Shown: positions 53,354 through 61,392 of the stretch, piece after piece
How the letters are laid out: every line of letters begins with the position of its first letter
Position numbering within the stretch: the first letter of the stretch is position 1
From: Anaerolineales bacterium UBA3499
GTDB taxonomy: Bacteria; Chloroflexota; Anaerolineae; Anaerolineales; UBA11657
Direction of reading: 5' to 3'
Length of the DNA stretch: 64,000 nucleotides
Assembly (NCBI GenBank): GCA_002377585.1
Contig: DFQC01000046.1
Span: 7,990 to 71,989, forward strand
Position numbers and translations under genes: made by a program
The notes under the pieces: generated by a model
What the model saw: only the letters and a program-made list of their open reading frames with translations
Database searches by the model: none
What the model was told of the DNA's origin: nothing

Positions 53354-53359
53354 TATAAT
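53354..53359 (+). promoter_or_regulatory. -10-like hexamer before the 53372 gene
   Basis: TATAAT, 12 nt before the ATG, without a ribosome-binding site. Near-leaderless geometry. Confidence 0.4.
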
Positions 53360-53371
53360 TGCTATTCTAAT

Positions 53372-54520
53372 ATGTCCGAAAATATTGCAGCGATAATCAT
53401 GCTGGGTAAAAGTGGTGCCAGTAAAAGCGAATTACTGGTCCATAATGCTCGTCGCAAAGCTGCCATTCACACAATTCAAAAGCTCTCGCAAATTGAAAAA
53501 GTGAAAAACATAATAGTAGCCGTTCCAAAACAAGAAACATCAATATGGAGCGAGGACTCATGCTTTAAGCATGTATCTGAAAATGTGAATTGGGACATAG
53601 ACCCTGCCAACCGCCCTTTTCATTTTGGGAGTCGAATTAGTGAAATAGTACGGAAACATAACTTAAAACATGTGCTATATATTGGTGGAGGCAGTATGCC
53701 ACTACTCAGAATAGAAATACTCGAAGAAATTGTGGACAAGCTCATAAAAGCTCAAGGTAAATATGCCATAACAAATAATTTTCATTCCAGCGATTGGTTA
53801 GGCATTACAGATGGGTCTGTACTACCTATGCTAACAAAGTTGCTTCCTCGTGACAACATGCTAGGTTGGGTACTAAAAAACAAAGGTGAATTTGTTGTTG
53901 AAGCTTTACCACCATCGGCGGGTACACAATTAGATATAGATACTCCGACTGATTTGGTGGCTATGAGATGGCACCCAGACACTCATTCAGATATGCGATC
54001 CTTTCTGACAAAACATCTGCCATATGAACCTCTTGTTCGCTGGCAAGAAGCAGCACGGAAACTAAATACACCTGGAAGTCACGTTGCATTAATTGGTAGG
54101 GTGTCCCCATACCTATGGCAAATGATGCAAACTAATTTAGAGGTGTGGACTCGTGTCTTTTCTGAGGAACGAGGAATGACTTCAAGGGGTCGTTGGGGAG
54201 GTGGAACTGTACAATCACTGATCGGACACTATATAGACATCCTCGGCGCGAACGTACTATTTGATAAATTAGATGAAATGGTTAATGTGGGTTTTGTAGA
54301 TTCGCGGGTATATATGGCTCATCTTGGAGTATGGCCCACAAATTCTGACAGATATGCTTCTGATTTATTTCAGATTAGACAAATACAGAATGATAAACTC
54401 AGAGAATTCACGCAGGCAGCATTAGAATGTCATTCTCCAATGATATTGGGCGCATATGGATGTGTTTCGGGCGGATTATATTCCCTAGTGGAAACTATCA
54501 AGACCAAATCTATAGGATAG
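53372..54520 (+). CDS. MobA-like nucleotidyltransferase-fold protein (unknown substrate)
   Basis: A 382-residue protein. The N-terminal half looks like a GT-A/NTP-transferase fold: AAIIMLGKSGASKSELLV (in place of the LAGG...R.G loop), VLYIGGGSMPLL (in place of the DxPL motif) and TQLDIDTPTDLVAM. The degenerate nucleotide loop makes activity uncertain. The C-terminal half (about 210-382) is helical and unlike any family I recognise, with RWGGGTVQSLIGHYID and GAYGCVSGGLYSL. It is remotely like the NTP-transferase gene at 57928. It converges with an HNH gene. Confidence 0.6.
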   Translation: MSENIAAIIMLGKSGASKSELLVHNARRKAAIHTIQKLSQIEKVKNIIVAVPKQETSIWSEDSCFKHVSENVNWDIDPANRPFHFGSRISEIVRKHNLKHVLYIGGGSMPLLRIEILEEIVDKLIKAQGKYAITNNFHSSDWLGITDGSVLPMLTKLLPRDNMLGWVLKNKGEFVVEALPPSAGTQLDIDTPTDLVAMRWHPDTHSDMRSFLTKHLPYEPLVRWQEAARKLNTPGSHVALIGRVSPYLWQMMQTNLEVWTRVFSEERGMTSRGRWGGGTVQSLIGHYIDILGANVLFDKLDEMVNVGFVDSRVYMAHLGVWPTNSDRYASDLFQIRQIQNDKLREFTQAALECHSPMILGAYGCVSGGLYSLVETIKTKSIG

Positions 54521-54536
54521 GCCATTAAACAGTGGA

Positions 54537-55052
54537 TTACCAACCCTCAATAAATGGCTGCCACTCAGCATGCACATCAACATAACCAGCAAACCTATAA
54601 GAAGCGGTTGGATTAGGTTCAAAAGGCTGTCTCATCAACTTCATGCGTGCTCTAACTGGCAATTTACCCCCCTTCCGAAGATTGCATGGTGCACATGCAG
54701 TCACAATGTTTCGCCATGTATGATTGCCCCCTCTGCGTTTAGGGATAACGTGGTCAATCGTTAGTTGTTTGTTTCGATGTCCACAGTATTGACAAGTATA
54801 TTCATCACGCCGAAAAACCTCATTCTTACTCAATTTGATCTTAGGACGAGGGCATTTGACCATTCTACCTAATCTAATAATCGATGGACATTGATACGAC
54901 CTAGTAAATGTCCTAATGACACCCTGACTTTTCAAAACTAACTCAGCCTTACCACAAATGATTAGACCAATAGCTCGCCTGACACTGGATACATTCAGAG
55001 GTTCATAATTGGCATTAAGGACCAGAACAGGAAGATGCAGTACCGTTTGCAT
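54537..55052 (-). CDS. HNH endonuclease-family protein
   Basis: A 171-residue protein. The N-terminal part VLVLNANYEPLNVSSVRRAIGLIICGKAE is the typical start of a widely conserved chromosomal HNH group. The HNH site is CQYCGHR...TIDHVIPKRRGGNHTWRNIVTACAPCNLRKG, with two CxxC pairs that bind zinc and the DH nucleophile-activating His. It is not linked to a methylase or phage genes, so it is probably a housekeeping nuclease of unknown function, not a homing enzyme. Confidence 0.85.
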   Translation of the reverse strand: MQTVLHLPVLVLNANYEPLNVSSVRRAIGLIICGKAELVLKSQGVIRTFTRSYQCPSIIRLGRMVKCPRPKIKLSKNEVFRRDEYTCQYCGHRNKQLTIDHVIPKRRGGNHTWRNIVTACAPCNLRKGGKLPVRARMKLMRQPFEPNPTASYRFAGYVDVHAEWQPFIEGW

Positions 55053-55117
55053 ACTAATTAATTAATTCCATCTGACAATAGATGTTACAACAGCCTCCGA
55101 TGCAAAATACGTCTAAA

Positions 55118-55873
55118 TCATGAAGCTTCAATGTCAGAATCTCTTAAGCTAGACAACTGTCGATAAACAATATATTGTGAATAAGCCATCAGTACACATA
55201 AGAGAATTCCGTGATAGCCAGAACGCCAACCTGCAAGAGTGATGTAACGCCACAGAAATTGCCTTATTGGTTGAAGCAAATAATGATGAAAGCGGGGTAC
55301 TACACCCTGCTTATAAAGCATATGAGCTTCATACTTGGCGTAAGCGCGCTGCTTACTAATGAATTCAGACACATCTAGGTAATTCTGATGGATAATAGGA
55401 TAATGCAAATTTCCAACTGACCCTTTTAGGTCAAGCAATTCATGCACATGTCTATCCACAAAATAAGATCCTGACTCTCTTTTAAACAACCTAAGCTGAT
55501 AATCGGGATACCATCCAGCATGGAGCATAAGTTTGCCGAATATATAATTATGCCTTGGAATCATCCATCCTACTTTATCTTGATTTTTAATAGCAACTTG
55601 TATCTCGTTCGCAAGTTCGCTGCCAACTGTTTCATCTGCATCTATGAATAAAACCCACTCTGAGAGAGTCTCACAAAGAGCCGCATTGCGCTGTGCTGCA
55701 TAATTGTCAAAAGATCTTTGCACAACCCTGGCACCATGCTCTCTAGCAATGTCACATGTACGATCAGTACTGCCAGAATCAAAAACCAATTTATCCTCGA
55801 ACCATGACAAAGAGTCTAAACATTGAGGAAGTGTAGTCTCTTCGTTAAGAGTCAATATGATTACTGTTAGCAA
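55118..55873 (-). CDS. Glycosyltransferase family 2 (LPS core-type/WaaE-like)
   Basis: A 251-residue GT-A transferase. It has TVIILTLNEETTLPQCLDSL, VFDSGSTDRT, the DxD equivalent FIDADETV, and the acceptor part GWYPDYQLRLFKR. The C-terminus has a hydrophobic segment. This is the group that includes beta-1,4-glucosyltransferases of the WaaE/KdtX type, but the acceptor here is unknown. The start is a TTG at 55873 with AGGA 7 nt upstream; no better codon exists. It diverges from a DMT permease. Confidence 0.85.
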   Translation of the reverse strand: MLTVIILTLNEETTLPQCLDSLSWFEDKLVFDSGSTDRTCDIAREHGARVVQRSFDNYAAQRNAALCETLSEWVLFIDADETVGSELANEIQVAIKNQDKVGWMIPRHNYIFGKLMLHAGWYPDYQLRLFKRESGSYFVDRHVHELLDLKGSVGNLHYPIIHQNYLDVSEFISKQRAYAKYEAHMLYKQGVVPRFHHYLLQPIRQFLWRYITLAGWRSGYHGILLCVLMAYSQYIVYRQLSSLRDSDIEAS

Positions 55874-55936
55874 ATTGATATCCTATAGGATGTCGAATAA
55901 CATTTAGCAAAGTCTACCGTTTATTGTATCTCAAGG

Positions 55937-55942
55937 TATACT
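55937..55942 (+). promoter_or_regulatory. -10-like hexamer before the DMT permease
   Basis: TATACT, 8 nt before the ATG at 55951, the distance at which transcription would start on the A of the ATG. Confidence 0.4.
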
Positions 55943-55950
55943 CAACGACA

Positions 55951-56898
55951 ATGCAACAGAAAACAATAATAAGCAACTGGATAAGATTCATTGTACTGGG
56001 ATCCTTCTGTTGGGGGACTTCATATTACTGGATTAAAATTGCACTAATCGAAATGGGCCCTGTTACTCTAGTGGCATTGCGAATTACCCTAGCATCCACA
56101 GTGTGCTGGCTATGGCTGCTAATTAGTAAAACACCGATAAGAATCCCAAAAAACATTGTTGGTCGTATGACAATTATAGGCATTACCAACACAGCAATAC
56201 CCTTTTCACTAATTTCATGGGGTGAAACACGGATAGATTCAGGTCTGACGGGACTACTGACTGCTACGGTTCCACTCTTCACAATACTACTCTCTCATCA
56301 CTTCCTGAAGGACGACAAAATCACCATTACCAAAACATTTGGACTGTTACTTGGTTTTTCCGGAGTTACCTTATTACTTTCACGTGATTTAGAAATAGGA
56401 AAAATGCAATTCAATCTTTGGGGTCAAGCAGCTGTTATTGGAGCAACATTTTGCTACTCTATAAGCTCAGTATATAACCGCCGTTTTCTTCAAAACCAGA
56501 ACCCGATGGTGGTTTCCACATATGCTTTATCATCCGCCACGATAATTATTTGGATCATAACGTTTTTTGTGGAAACTCCAATTACATTGCCAAATATTCC
56601 TATGACATGGTTTGCAATTATATGGCTAGGACTGATCGGCACAACTCTAGCCTATCCATTAATGTTTGGTCTCATTCATTCCTGGGGTCCAACCCGGGCA
56701 ACTTTGGTAACATATCTAATCCCTGTTACCGCAGTAACATTAGGAGTTTTGGCCTTAGACGAGATTCTTGACTGGATAATTGTCGTAGGAGGAATACTGG
56801 TAATATCTGGTGTAGCTACTGTAAACTGGCATGCTTGGCTACCGACACTTTGGCAAATATTTGCTTCAAAAAAGGATTATCCGTCCCTTACAAAATAA
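55951..56898 (+). CDS. EamA-family drug/metabolite transporter (DMT)
   Basis: A 315-residue protein with ten membrane helices in two EamA repeats: LGSFCWGTSYYWIKIAL in the first and GQAAVIGATFCYSISSVYNRRF in the second, plus the typical GETRIDSGLTGLLTATVPLF. EamA proteins export or import small metabolites such as amino acids and purines. The substrate is unknown. The ATG at 55951 is preferred over a TTG at 55924; there is no ribosome-binding site but a TATACT sits 8 nt before it. Confidence 0.88.
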   Translation: MQQKTIISNWIRFIVLGSFCWGTSYYWIKIALIEMGPVTLVALRITLASTVCWLWLLISKTPIRIPKNIVGRMTIIGITNTAIPFSLISWGETRIDSGLTGLLTATVPLFTILLSHHFLKDDKITITKTFGLLLGFSGVTLLLSRDLEIGKMQFNLWGQAAVIGATFCYSISSVYNRRFLQNQNPMVVSTYALSSATIIIWIITFFVETPITLPNIPMTWFAIIWLGLIGTTLAYPLMFGLIHSWGPTRATLVTYLIPVTAVTLGVLALDEILDWIIVVGGILVISGVATVNWHAWLPTLWQIFASKKDYPSLTK

Positions 56899-56953
56899 TC
56901 AATTCTGCAAACACAAAATCTCTGCTTCTATAAAATTGTATTTCTGTTAGTCG

Positions 56954-56982
56954 TTGACCCAACACTATCAGCAGGGTACACT
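56954..56982 (+). promoter_or_regulatory. Sigma-70-type promoter of the 57010-59258 operon
   Basis: TTGACC (56954-56959), 17-nt spacer, TACACT (56977-56982). The start near 56989 gives a leader of about 21 nt that includes AAGAGGA before the ATG at 57010. Confidence 0.6.
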
Positions 56983-57009
56983 ATTGATGTTACTAACAAG
57001 AGGACAAGC

Positions 57010-57912
57010 ATGAAACACGCCGTTAGTGTGAGTATAGGCTCATCGCGAAGAGACAAACGTGTGGAAATTACATTACTTGATGAACAAATTGTTATCGAGC
57101 GTATTGGCACTGACGGTGACATGGAGAAAGCAGCAAAGTTGTACCGCGAACTAGATGGCAAAGTGGATGCATTTGGAGTCGGTGGAGCTGATCTCGGTAT
57201 ACAAATAGGAAACAATTGGTATCCACTTCACTCTGTAGCACCCATGATAAGACACATACAAAAAACTCCTGTTGTTGATGGAGTTGGACTAAAAAGCACT
57301 CTGGAGAATCGAACAGCTAAATTTATTGAAAACAATATAGGTCATGAAATTCAAACTCGTAGAGTTTTATTTACTGCAGGAGCTGACCGCTGGGGAATGT
57401 CCATGGGATTCGCAAGCGAGAACTATGATTGTGTGTTCGGAGACCTAATGTTCTCTCTTGGTCTTCCAATTCCAATTCGTTCCATATCTGCTCTAAAACG
57501 GGTGGCTGCGTTGATAATGCCAATTGTAGGGCGCATGCCTTTTTCCATGTTATATCCTACTGGAGACAATCAAGATATTATTGTACCCAAACACCAAAAA
57601 TGGTATGAATGGGCCACCGTATTAGCCGGCGACTGTCATTTCATTAAAGGCTCAATGCCTGACAAATTAGCAGAAAAAATAGTGGTTACAAATACTACAA
57701 CAGCAGAAGACGTAAAACTTTTCAAAGATAGAGGTATACGCTACCTAGTCACCACCACACCTATACTTGAGGGTCGTTCCTTCGGTACAAATATGATGGA
57801 AGCAGCTCTAGTAGCTATAGCTAATAAAGGTCGCAAATTAAATACTAATGAACTAAATGCTCTAATTAATCAAATAGGTTTTGAGCCTCATATTCAAGAA
57901 CTAAATAAGTGA
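57010..57912 (+). CDS. Protein of the family annotated 'quinate 5-dehydrogenase' (function unproven)
   Basis: A 300-residue protein. It begins VSVSIGSSRRDKRVEITLL, then IERIGTDGDMEKAAKLYRELDGKVDAFGVGGADL, a signature I associate with proteins annotated as quinate 5-dehydrogenase in Chloroflexota and thermophilic Firmicutes. I see no classic NAD-binding GxGxxG, so the name may be a propagated error. Other marks are FTAGADRWGMSMGFA and LYPTGDNQDIIV. It has a good promoter and ribosome-binding site. It is followed at 15 nt by an NTP-transferase and then a PAP2 gene, so a joint role with phosphorylated or nucleotide-activated metabolites is possible. Confidence 0.6.
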   Translation: MKHAVSVSIGSSRRDKRVEITLLDEQIVIERIGTDGDMEKAAKLYRELDGKVDAFGVGGADLGIQIGNNWYPLHSVAPMIRHIQKTPVVDGVGLKSTLENRTAKFIENNIGHEIQTRRVLFTAGADRWGMSMGFASENYDCVFGDLMFSLGLPIPIRSISALKRVAALIMPIVGRMPFSMLYPTGDNQDIIVPKHQKWYEWATVLAGDCHFIKGSMPDKLAEKIVVTNTTTAEDVKLFKDRGIRYLVTTTPILEGRSFGTNMMEAALVAIANKGRKLNTNELNALINQIGFEPHIQELNK

Positions 57913-57927
57913 TATTTTTGTAATACT

Positions 57928-58710
57928 ATGGATGTAATTATTGGTGCAGGTGGACACATAAGACCGAATGATCCTCTCGCTGAATTAATACCAGAAGGAC
58001 AAACTAAAGCTTTATTACCGATAGCTGGAAAGCCTATGATTCAGTGGACACTGGATGCCATTGCAAAATCAGAACAAATAGAAAATATCATAATCATAGG
58101 CTTAGAACAGAAACATAATCTAAATTGTGGTTCAAAGACTATACACTATCTCCAGAGCAATGAAACGATATTTGATAATGCACGCTCAGGTTGTAGGCTT
58201 GCACTCAAATTGAACCCTAATTCTACTCAAATTCTTTGGGTGAGCGCAGATTTACCATTAATCGAGACAACAATGATAGATTGGTTCATTAATCAGGTAC
58301 AGATGAGCCGACACGAGTTGTACTACCAAATCATTGATAAAGATGTCATGGAGTCAAGATTCCCTACATCTCGCAGAACTTACACCAAGCTAAAAGGTAA
58401 AATTGTCACTGGAGGCGATGTGAGTGCTATCAACCCCAATATTGCCACCGATGTGCACCCAGCATTCAAAAAAATTAGCGCTGCTAGAAAAAATGTAATG
58501 AAACAGGCTAGACTGCTGGGGCTTTGGCCATTGTTACTATTAATCACGCAGCAAATGACTACTATGACTGCTGAAAAAATCATAAGAAACCGTTTAGGTC
58601 TTGATGGGATATTTGTTGATACACCATATGCAGAAATGGGTATGGATGTAGACAAACCAGAACAATACGCTATTGCAAAACAAATTCTAGAGCAAAGATT
58701 GAAAATATGA
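57928..58710 (+). CDS. MobA-like NTP-transferase
   Basis: A 260-residue nucleotidyltransferase-fold protein. The N-terminus has a GAGG loop followed by KALLPIAGKPMIQWTLDAI (the K and GKPM positions of NTP-transferases). The second acidic motif is WVSADLPLIE (DxPL). A hydrophobic stretch (about 195-205, GLWPLLLLI) suggests weak membrane contact, and the C-terminus has PYAEMGMDVDKPEQ. It would couple a sugar or alcohol phosphate to CTP or another NTP. It overlaps the PAP2 gene by ATGA, which favours a lipid or polyol-phosphate pathway. Confidence 0.75.
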   Translation: MDVIIGAGGHIRPNDPLAELIPEGQTKALLPIAGKPMIQWTLDAIAKSEQIENIIIIGLEQKHNLNCGSKTIHYLQSNETIFDNARSGCRLALKLNPNSTQILWVSADLPLIETTMIDWFINQVQMSRHELYYQIIDKDVMESRFPTSRRTYTKLKGKIVTGGDVSAINPNIATDVHPAFKKISAARKNVMKQARLLGLWPLLLLITQQMTTMTAEKIIRNRLGLDGIFVDTPYAEMGMDVDKPEQYAIAKQILEQRLKI

Positions 58711-59258
58711 CCATATTCAAAACATTACAGGATGCAGATAAACGATGGACAAGCAAATTGTGTATCACCGAAAAACCTGGCTTGCTACGCAAAACATTCT
58801 CATTTCTGGCACATTCAGGTGACAGTTGGTTTTGGGGAATAGGACTAGCCTGTATATGGCAGTGGGGCAATCCTCATTGGAAGCAATGGTCTCTTACATT
58901 ATTTATATCTATTTTCATCACAGCGACGCTAGTTATGACGCTTAAGTATGCTATCAGAAGGCAGCGCCCCTCTGGCAATTGGGGAAACTTTTACCGCAAG
59001 ACTGACCCAAATTCATTTCCATCTGGACATGCTGCGAGAGCTGGAGTTCTACTAGGAATGATTCTATGGTTAGGACCAGATTGGATTCGAGTAGCTATGC
59101 TTATTTACTCGCCTCTAATGGCTCTCGCCAGAATCTCTATGGGATTACATTATTTGTCTGACGTAATAGCAGGATTTAGTCTCGGCTTGATATTGTCGAT
59201 TGGTGCATCAATGTGGTTAACTAACACTGACTTGGCAAACTATATATTCTCTGGATAG
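58707..59258 (+). CDS. PAP2-family membrane phosphatase
   Basis: A 183-residue membrane protein with about five helices. The three acid-phosphatase motifs are present: KYAIRRQRP (K-x6-RP), PSGHAAR (PSGH) and SMGLHYLSDVIAG (SR-x5-H-x3-D form, with the His and Asp kept). It removes phosphate from lipids such as phosphatidic acid, undecaprenyl or other polyprenyl pyrophosphates, facing outside or inside the membrane. Its ATGA overlap with the NTP-transferase makes one functional unit likely. It ends 19 nt before the convergent cinA. Confidence 0.85.
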   Translation: MTIFKTLQDADKRWTSKLCITEKPGLLRKTFSFLAHSGDSWFWGIGLACIWQWGNPHWKQWSLTLFISIFITATLVMTLKYAIRRQRPSGNWGNFYRKTDPNSFPSGHAARAGVLLGMILWLGPDWIRVAMLIYSPLMALARISMGLHYLSDVIAGFSLGLILSIGASMWLTNTDLANYIFSG

Positions 59259-59277
59259 AAACCTAGTAAATATATTT

Positions 59278-60462
59278 TTACATATCATAGTCTCGCAAGA
59301 GATTTAACCCAACATTAGCAGCCCATTCACCTGCATATTTTACATGCCCTCCAAAACCACGGGCTTTAGTTATCATCGATTTATCATCTGACTTGAACAA
59401 AGCAACACCAATGACAATATCATTCTCTTTTTCATATACTGCGGAAGCTATGACAAAATTACTTTCTAGATTAGTTGAGTAACTCTGTATCATATCCTCC
59501 ATATCTCTCTCTACGTCACAATTATCATTGGAAGAAAAGTGACTCAATAATATGCCAGCCTGAAATACGCCTTTTCCATTATCCGCCACGACAAGTTTTC
59601 TAGCCAAATCACCACTGGTACCACTTTCTACCACCGACAGAGTGTGACCGGAATTTTCGAGTTTTCCCAAAACCACTGATGCTAAAGATTGCCCATCAGC
59701 ACCAAATATAACGTCCCCCAAATGCGCTCGCGTCTCTTCTTCAACACTACATATTAGTTGGTCTGCTTCTTTCTCTGAAGAGCCTGTCGCAGTTATTCTA
59801 ATGTCAACTATACCTTGATGAGCAGCCAATCCAACCACAGGATTGCTCATTTCCTCTAGATGACCTATTTTTGAATCAACTACGCTTTCTCCAACACCTA
59901 CGGTATATAGCACTCTAGTCTTGATCACATCAGTGGAAGGAAAAACTCTCGCCAAATACGGCATCACCTCATGATCAAGAATATATTTCATTTCTCTAGG
60001 AACACCTGGAAGACAGATTACCCGGCTTTGATCGTGTTCTACTATAAAACAAGGTGCAGTGCCAACTGGGTTTTCAATTGGTATTGCACCATCTGGCATA
60101 TATGCCTGCCTCATATTATTCTTGCTCATTTTCCTGCCCCAATTACTGAATCTCGACTCGATCTGCATTAATAGATCATGCTCGAAAACCAATTGCCGGT
60201 TCGTAGCAAGCGCTACAGATGCGCGCGTTTTGTCATCTATTGTAGGACCCAGACCACCTGTGGTAAATACTATGTCTGATCTGGACAAAGCACTTGTAAC
60301 AATAGCAGATATCACTTCTTCGTCATCTCCTACAGCAGATATGAAACTCAGTTGAATACCTCCCAAAGACAGAACACGCGAAATGTGAGAACTGTTAGTG
60401 TCAACTATGTATCCAGATAGCAATTCACTACCTATAGCGATAATCTCAGCAGTTGGTTTCAT
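59278..60462 (-). CDS. cinA: CinA-like protein with degenerate C-terminal domain
   Basis: A 394-residue protein. The N-terminal MoCF/pyrophosphatase-like domain (1-170) is well conserved: AIGSELLSGYIVDTN, FTTGGLGPTIDDKTR, VCLPGVPREM. The middle domain is also typical. The C-terminal NMN-deamidase (PncC) domain (about 250-394) keeps VESGTSGDLARKL with the Ser of the active site, but the usual Tyr and Lys (in GGVVAYxxEAK) are replaced: the segment reads AGILLSHFSSND. The PncC half is thus probably inactive. The N-terminal half likely keeps ADP-ribose or NAD-related hydrolase activity. Confidence 0.85.
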   Translation of the reverse strand: MKPTAEIIAIGSELLSGYIVDTNSSHISRVLSLGGIQLSFISAVGDDEEVISAIVTSALSRSDIVFTTGGLGPTIDDKTRASVALATNRQLVFEHDLLMQIESRFSNWGRKMSKNNMRQAYMPDGAIPIENPVGTAPCFIVEHDQSRVICLPGVPREMKYILDHEVMPYLARVFPSTDVIKTRVLYTVGVGESVVDSKIGHLEEMSNPVVGLAAHQGIVDIRITATGSSEKEADQLICSVEEETRAHLGDVIFGADGQSLASVVLGKLENSGHTLSVVESGTSGDLARKLVVADNGKGVFQAGILLSHFSSNDNCDVERDMEDMIQSYSTNLESNFVIASAVYEKENDIVIGVALFKSDDKSMITKARGFGGHVKYAGEWAANVGLNLLRDYDM

Positions 60463-60579
60463 ACTCGTATTTGATCCAGTTTAATAAATATTTGAGGCAC
60501 CTTAATATTGATTGCAACATTCGAGCTTTTTATATATTAAAAATTAAAACCGCTCTCATTACATGTCTGACAAGATATA

Positions 60580-61131
60580 TTAATTGGAAGTCTTGCCTTC
60601 ATCCTCTAAATCTTGATCCGCCAACCAGATTTTTTCCGCTTTATCAATGAACAGCTCACCCTCAAGATGATCATACTCATGCTGAATTACACGGGCCATC
60701 CAACCATTTGTATTTAGTCTACGTTTTTGACCATGGCGATCAGTATATTTTATGGAAATTTCTAGAGCACGACACACGTCCCCTAAGTAACCTGGTAAAG
60801 ACAAACAACCCTCAGTACGCACGGCACTTTCACTTGAAAAATAGGTTATCTTCGGATTGATCATCACATGTATCCGTCCTAAACCCGGTATCGCAGTATC
60901 ATTTCCTTCAGCCGAATTATTTTCATCATCTGGATCTTCTTCTACATGAGCCACAAAAAGACGTAGGCTTTCCGAGACTTGAGGTGCAGCTAAACCAATT
61001 CCCGGTGCAGCGTACATCGTCTCAATCATATGATCTATGAGATTCTGTAATTTTCCATCAAATCTAGTAACTTTCTTTGCTTTACGTCTCAAAACCGGAT
61101 CTGAGGGATTTATAATGTTCAACAAGGCCAT
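60580..61131 (-). CDS. def: Peptide deformylase
   Basis: A 183-residue metallohydrolase that removes formyl groups from nascent N-termini. All three motifs are intact: GIGLAAPQ (44-51), EGCLSLPG (Cys109 metal ligand), HEYDHLEG (His151, Glu152, His155). An acidic insert rich in Asp, Glu and Asn (about 64-80) is longer than in the E. coli enzyme. fmt is not nearby. A 14-bp palindrome lies 43 nt upstream of the start. Confidence 0.96.
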   Translation of the reverse strand: MALLNIINPSDPVLRRKAKKVTRFDGKLQNLIDHMIETMYAAPGIGLAAPQVSESLRLFVAHVEEDPDDENNSAEGNDTAIPGLGRIHVMINPKITYFSSESAVRTEGCLSLPGYLGDVCRALEISIKYTDRHGQKRRLNTNGWMARVIQHEYDHLEGELFIDKAEKIWLADQDLEDEGKTSN

Positions 61132-61173
61132 AATAACTATGTCTAATATAGTTTGCTGTAAGCTACAAAAGAT

Positions 61174-61187
61174 TATTTGATCAAATA
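61174..61187. other. 14-bp palindrome between def and ftsK
   Basis: TATTTGATCAAATA is perfectly self-complementary. It lies 43 nt upstream of def. A possible operator; no clear promoter geometry. The rest of the 261-nt def-ftsK space shows nothing I can name. Confidence 0.35.
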
Positions 61188-61392
61188 CTTACACCTATAA
61201 TAACACGTATGTCGCAGTTTCAAGGATTCTAGTACTAAGATATAGATTATGGGATCAACTATGGCATAAGTGTTGTCTATTATTACCTGAGAATTCTGGC
61301 ACTACACTTGCTACCCTTCTAGGCAAGATTTACTAAGAATTGCTTGGACTAGAATTAGTGGCTAAACAAATCCAAAGAACTATGCAGATAAA

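Noticed and set aside
54537..55052. HNH gene as part of a defence or homing system
   Set aside because: No methylase, intron or phage gene is adjacent, and the N-terminal pattern belongs to a common chromosomal group.
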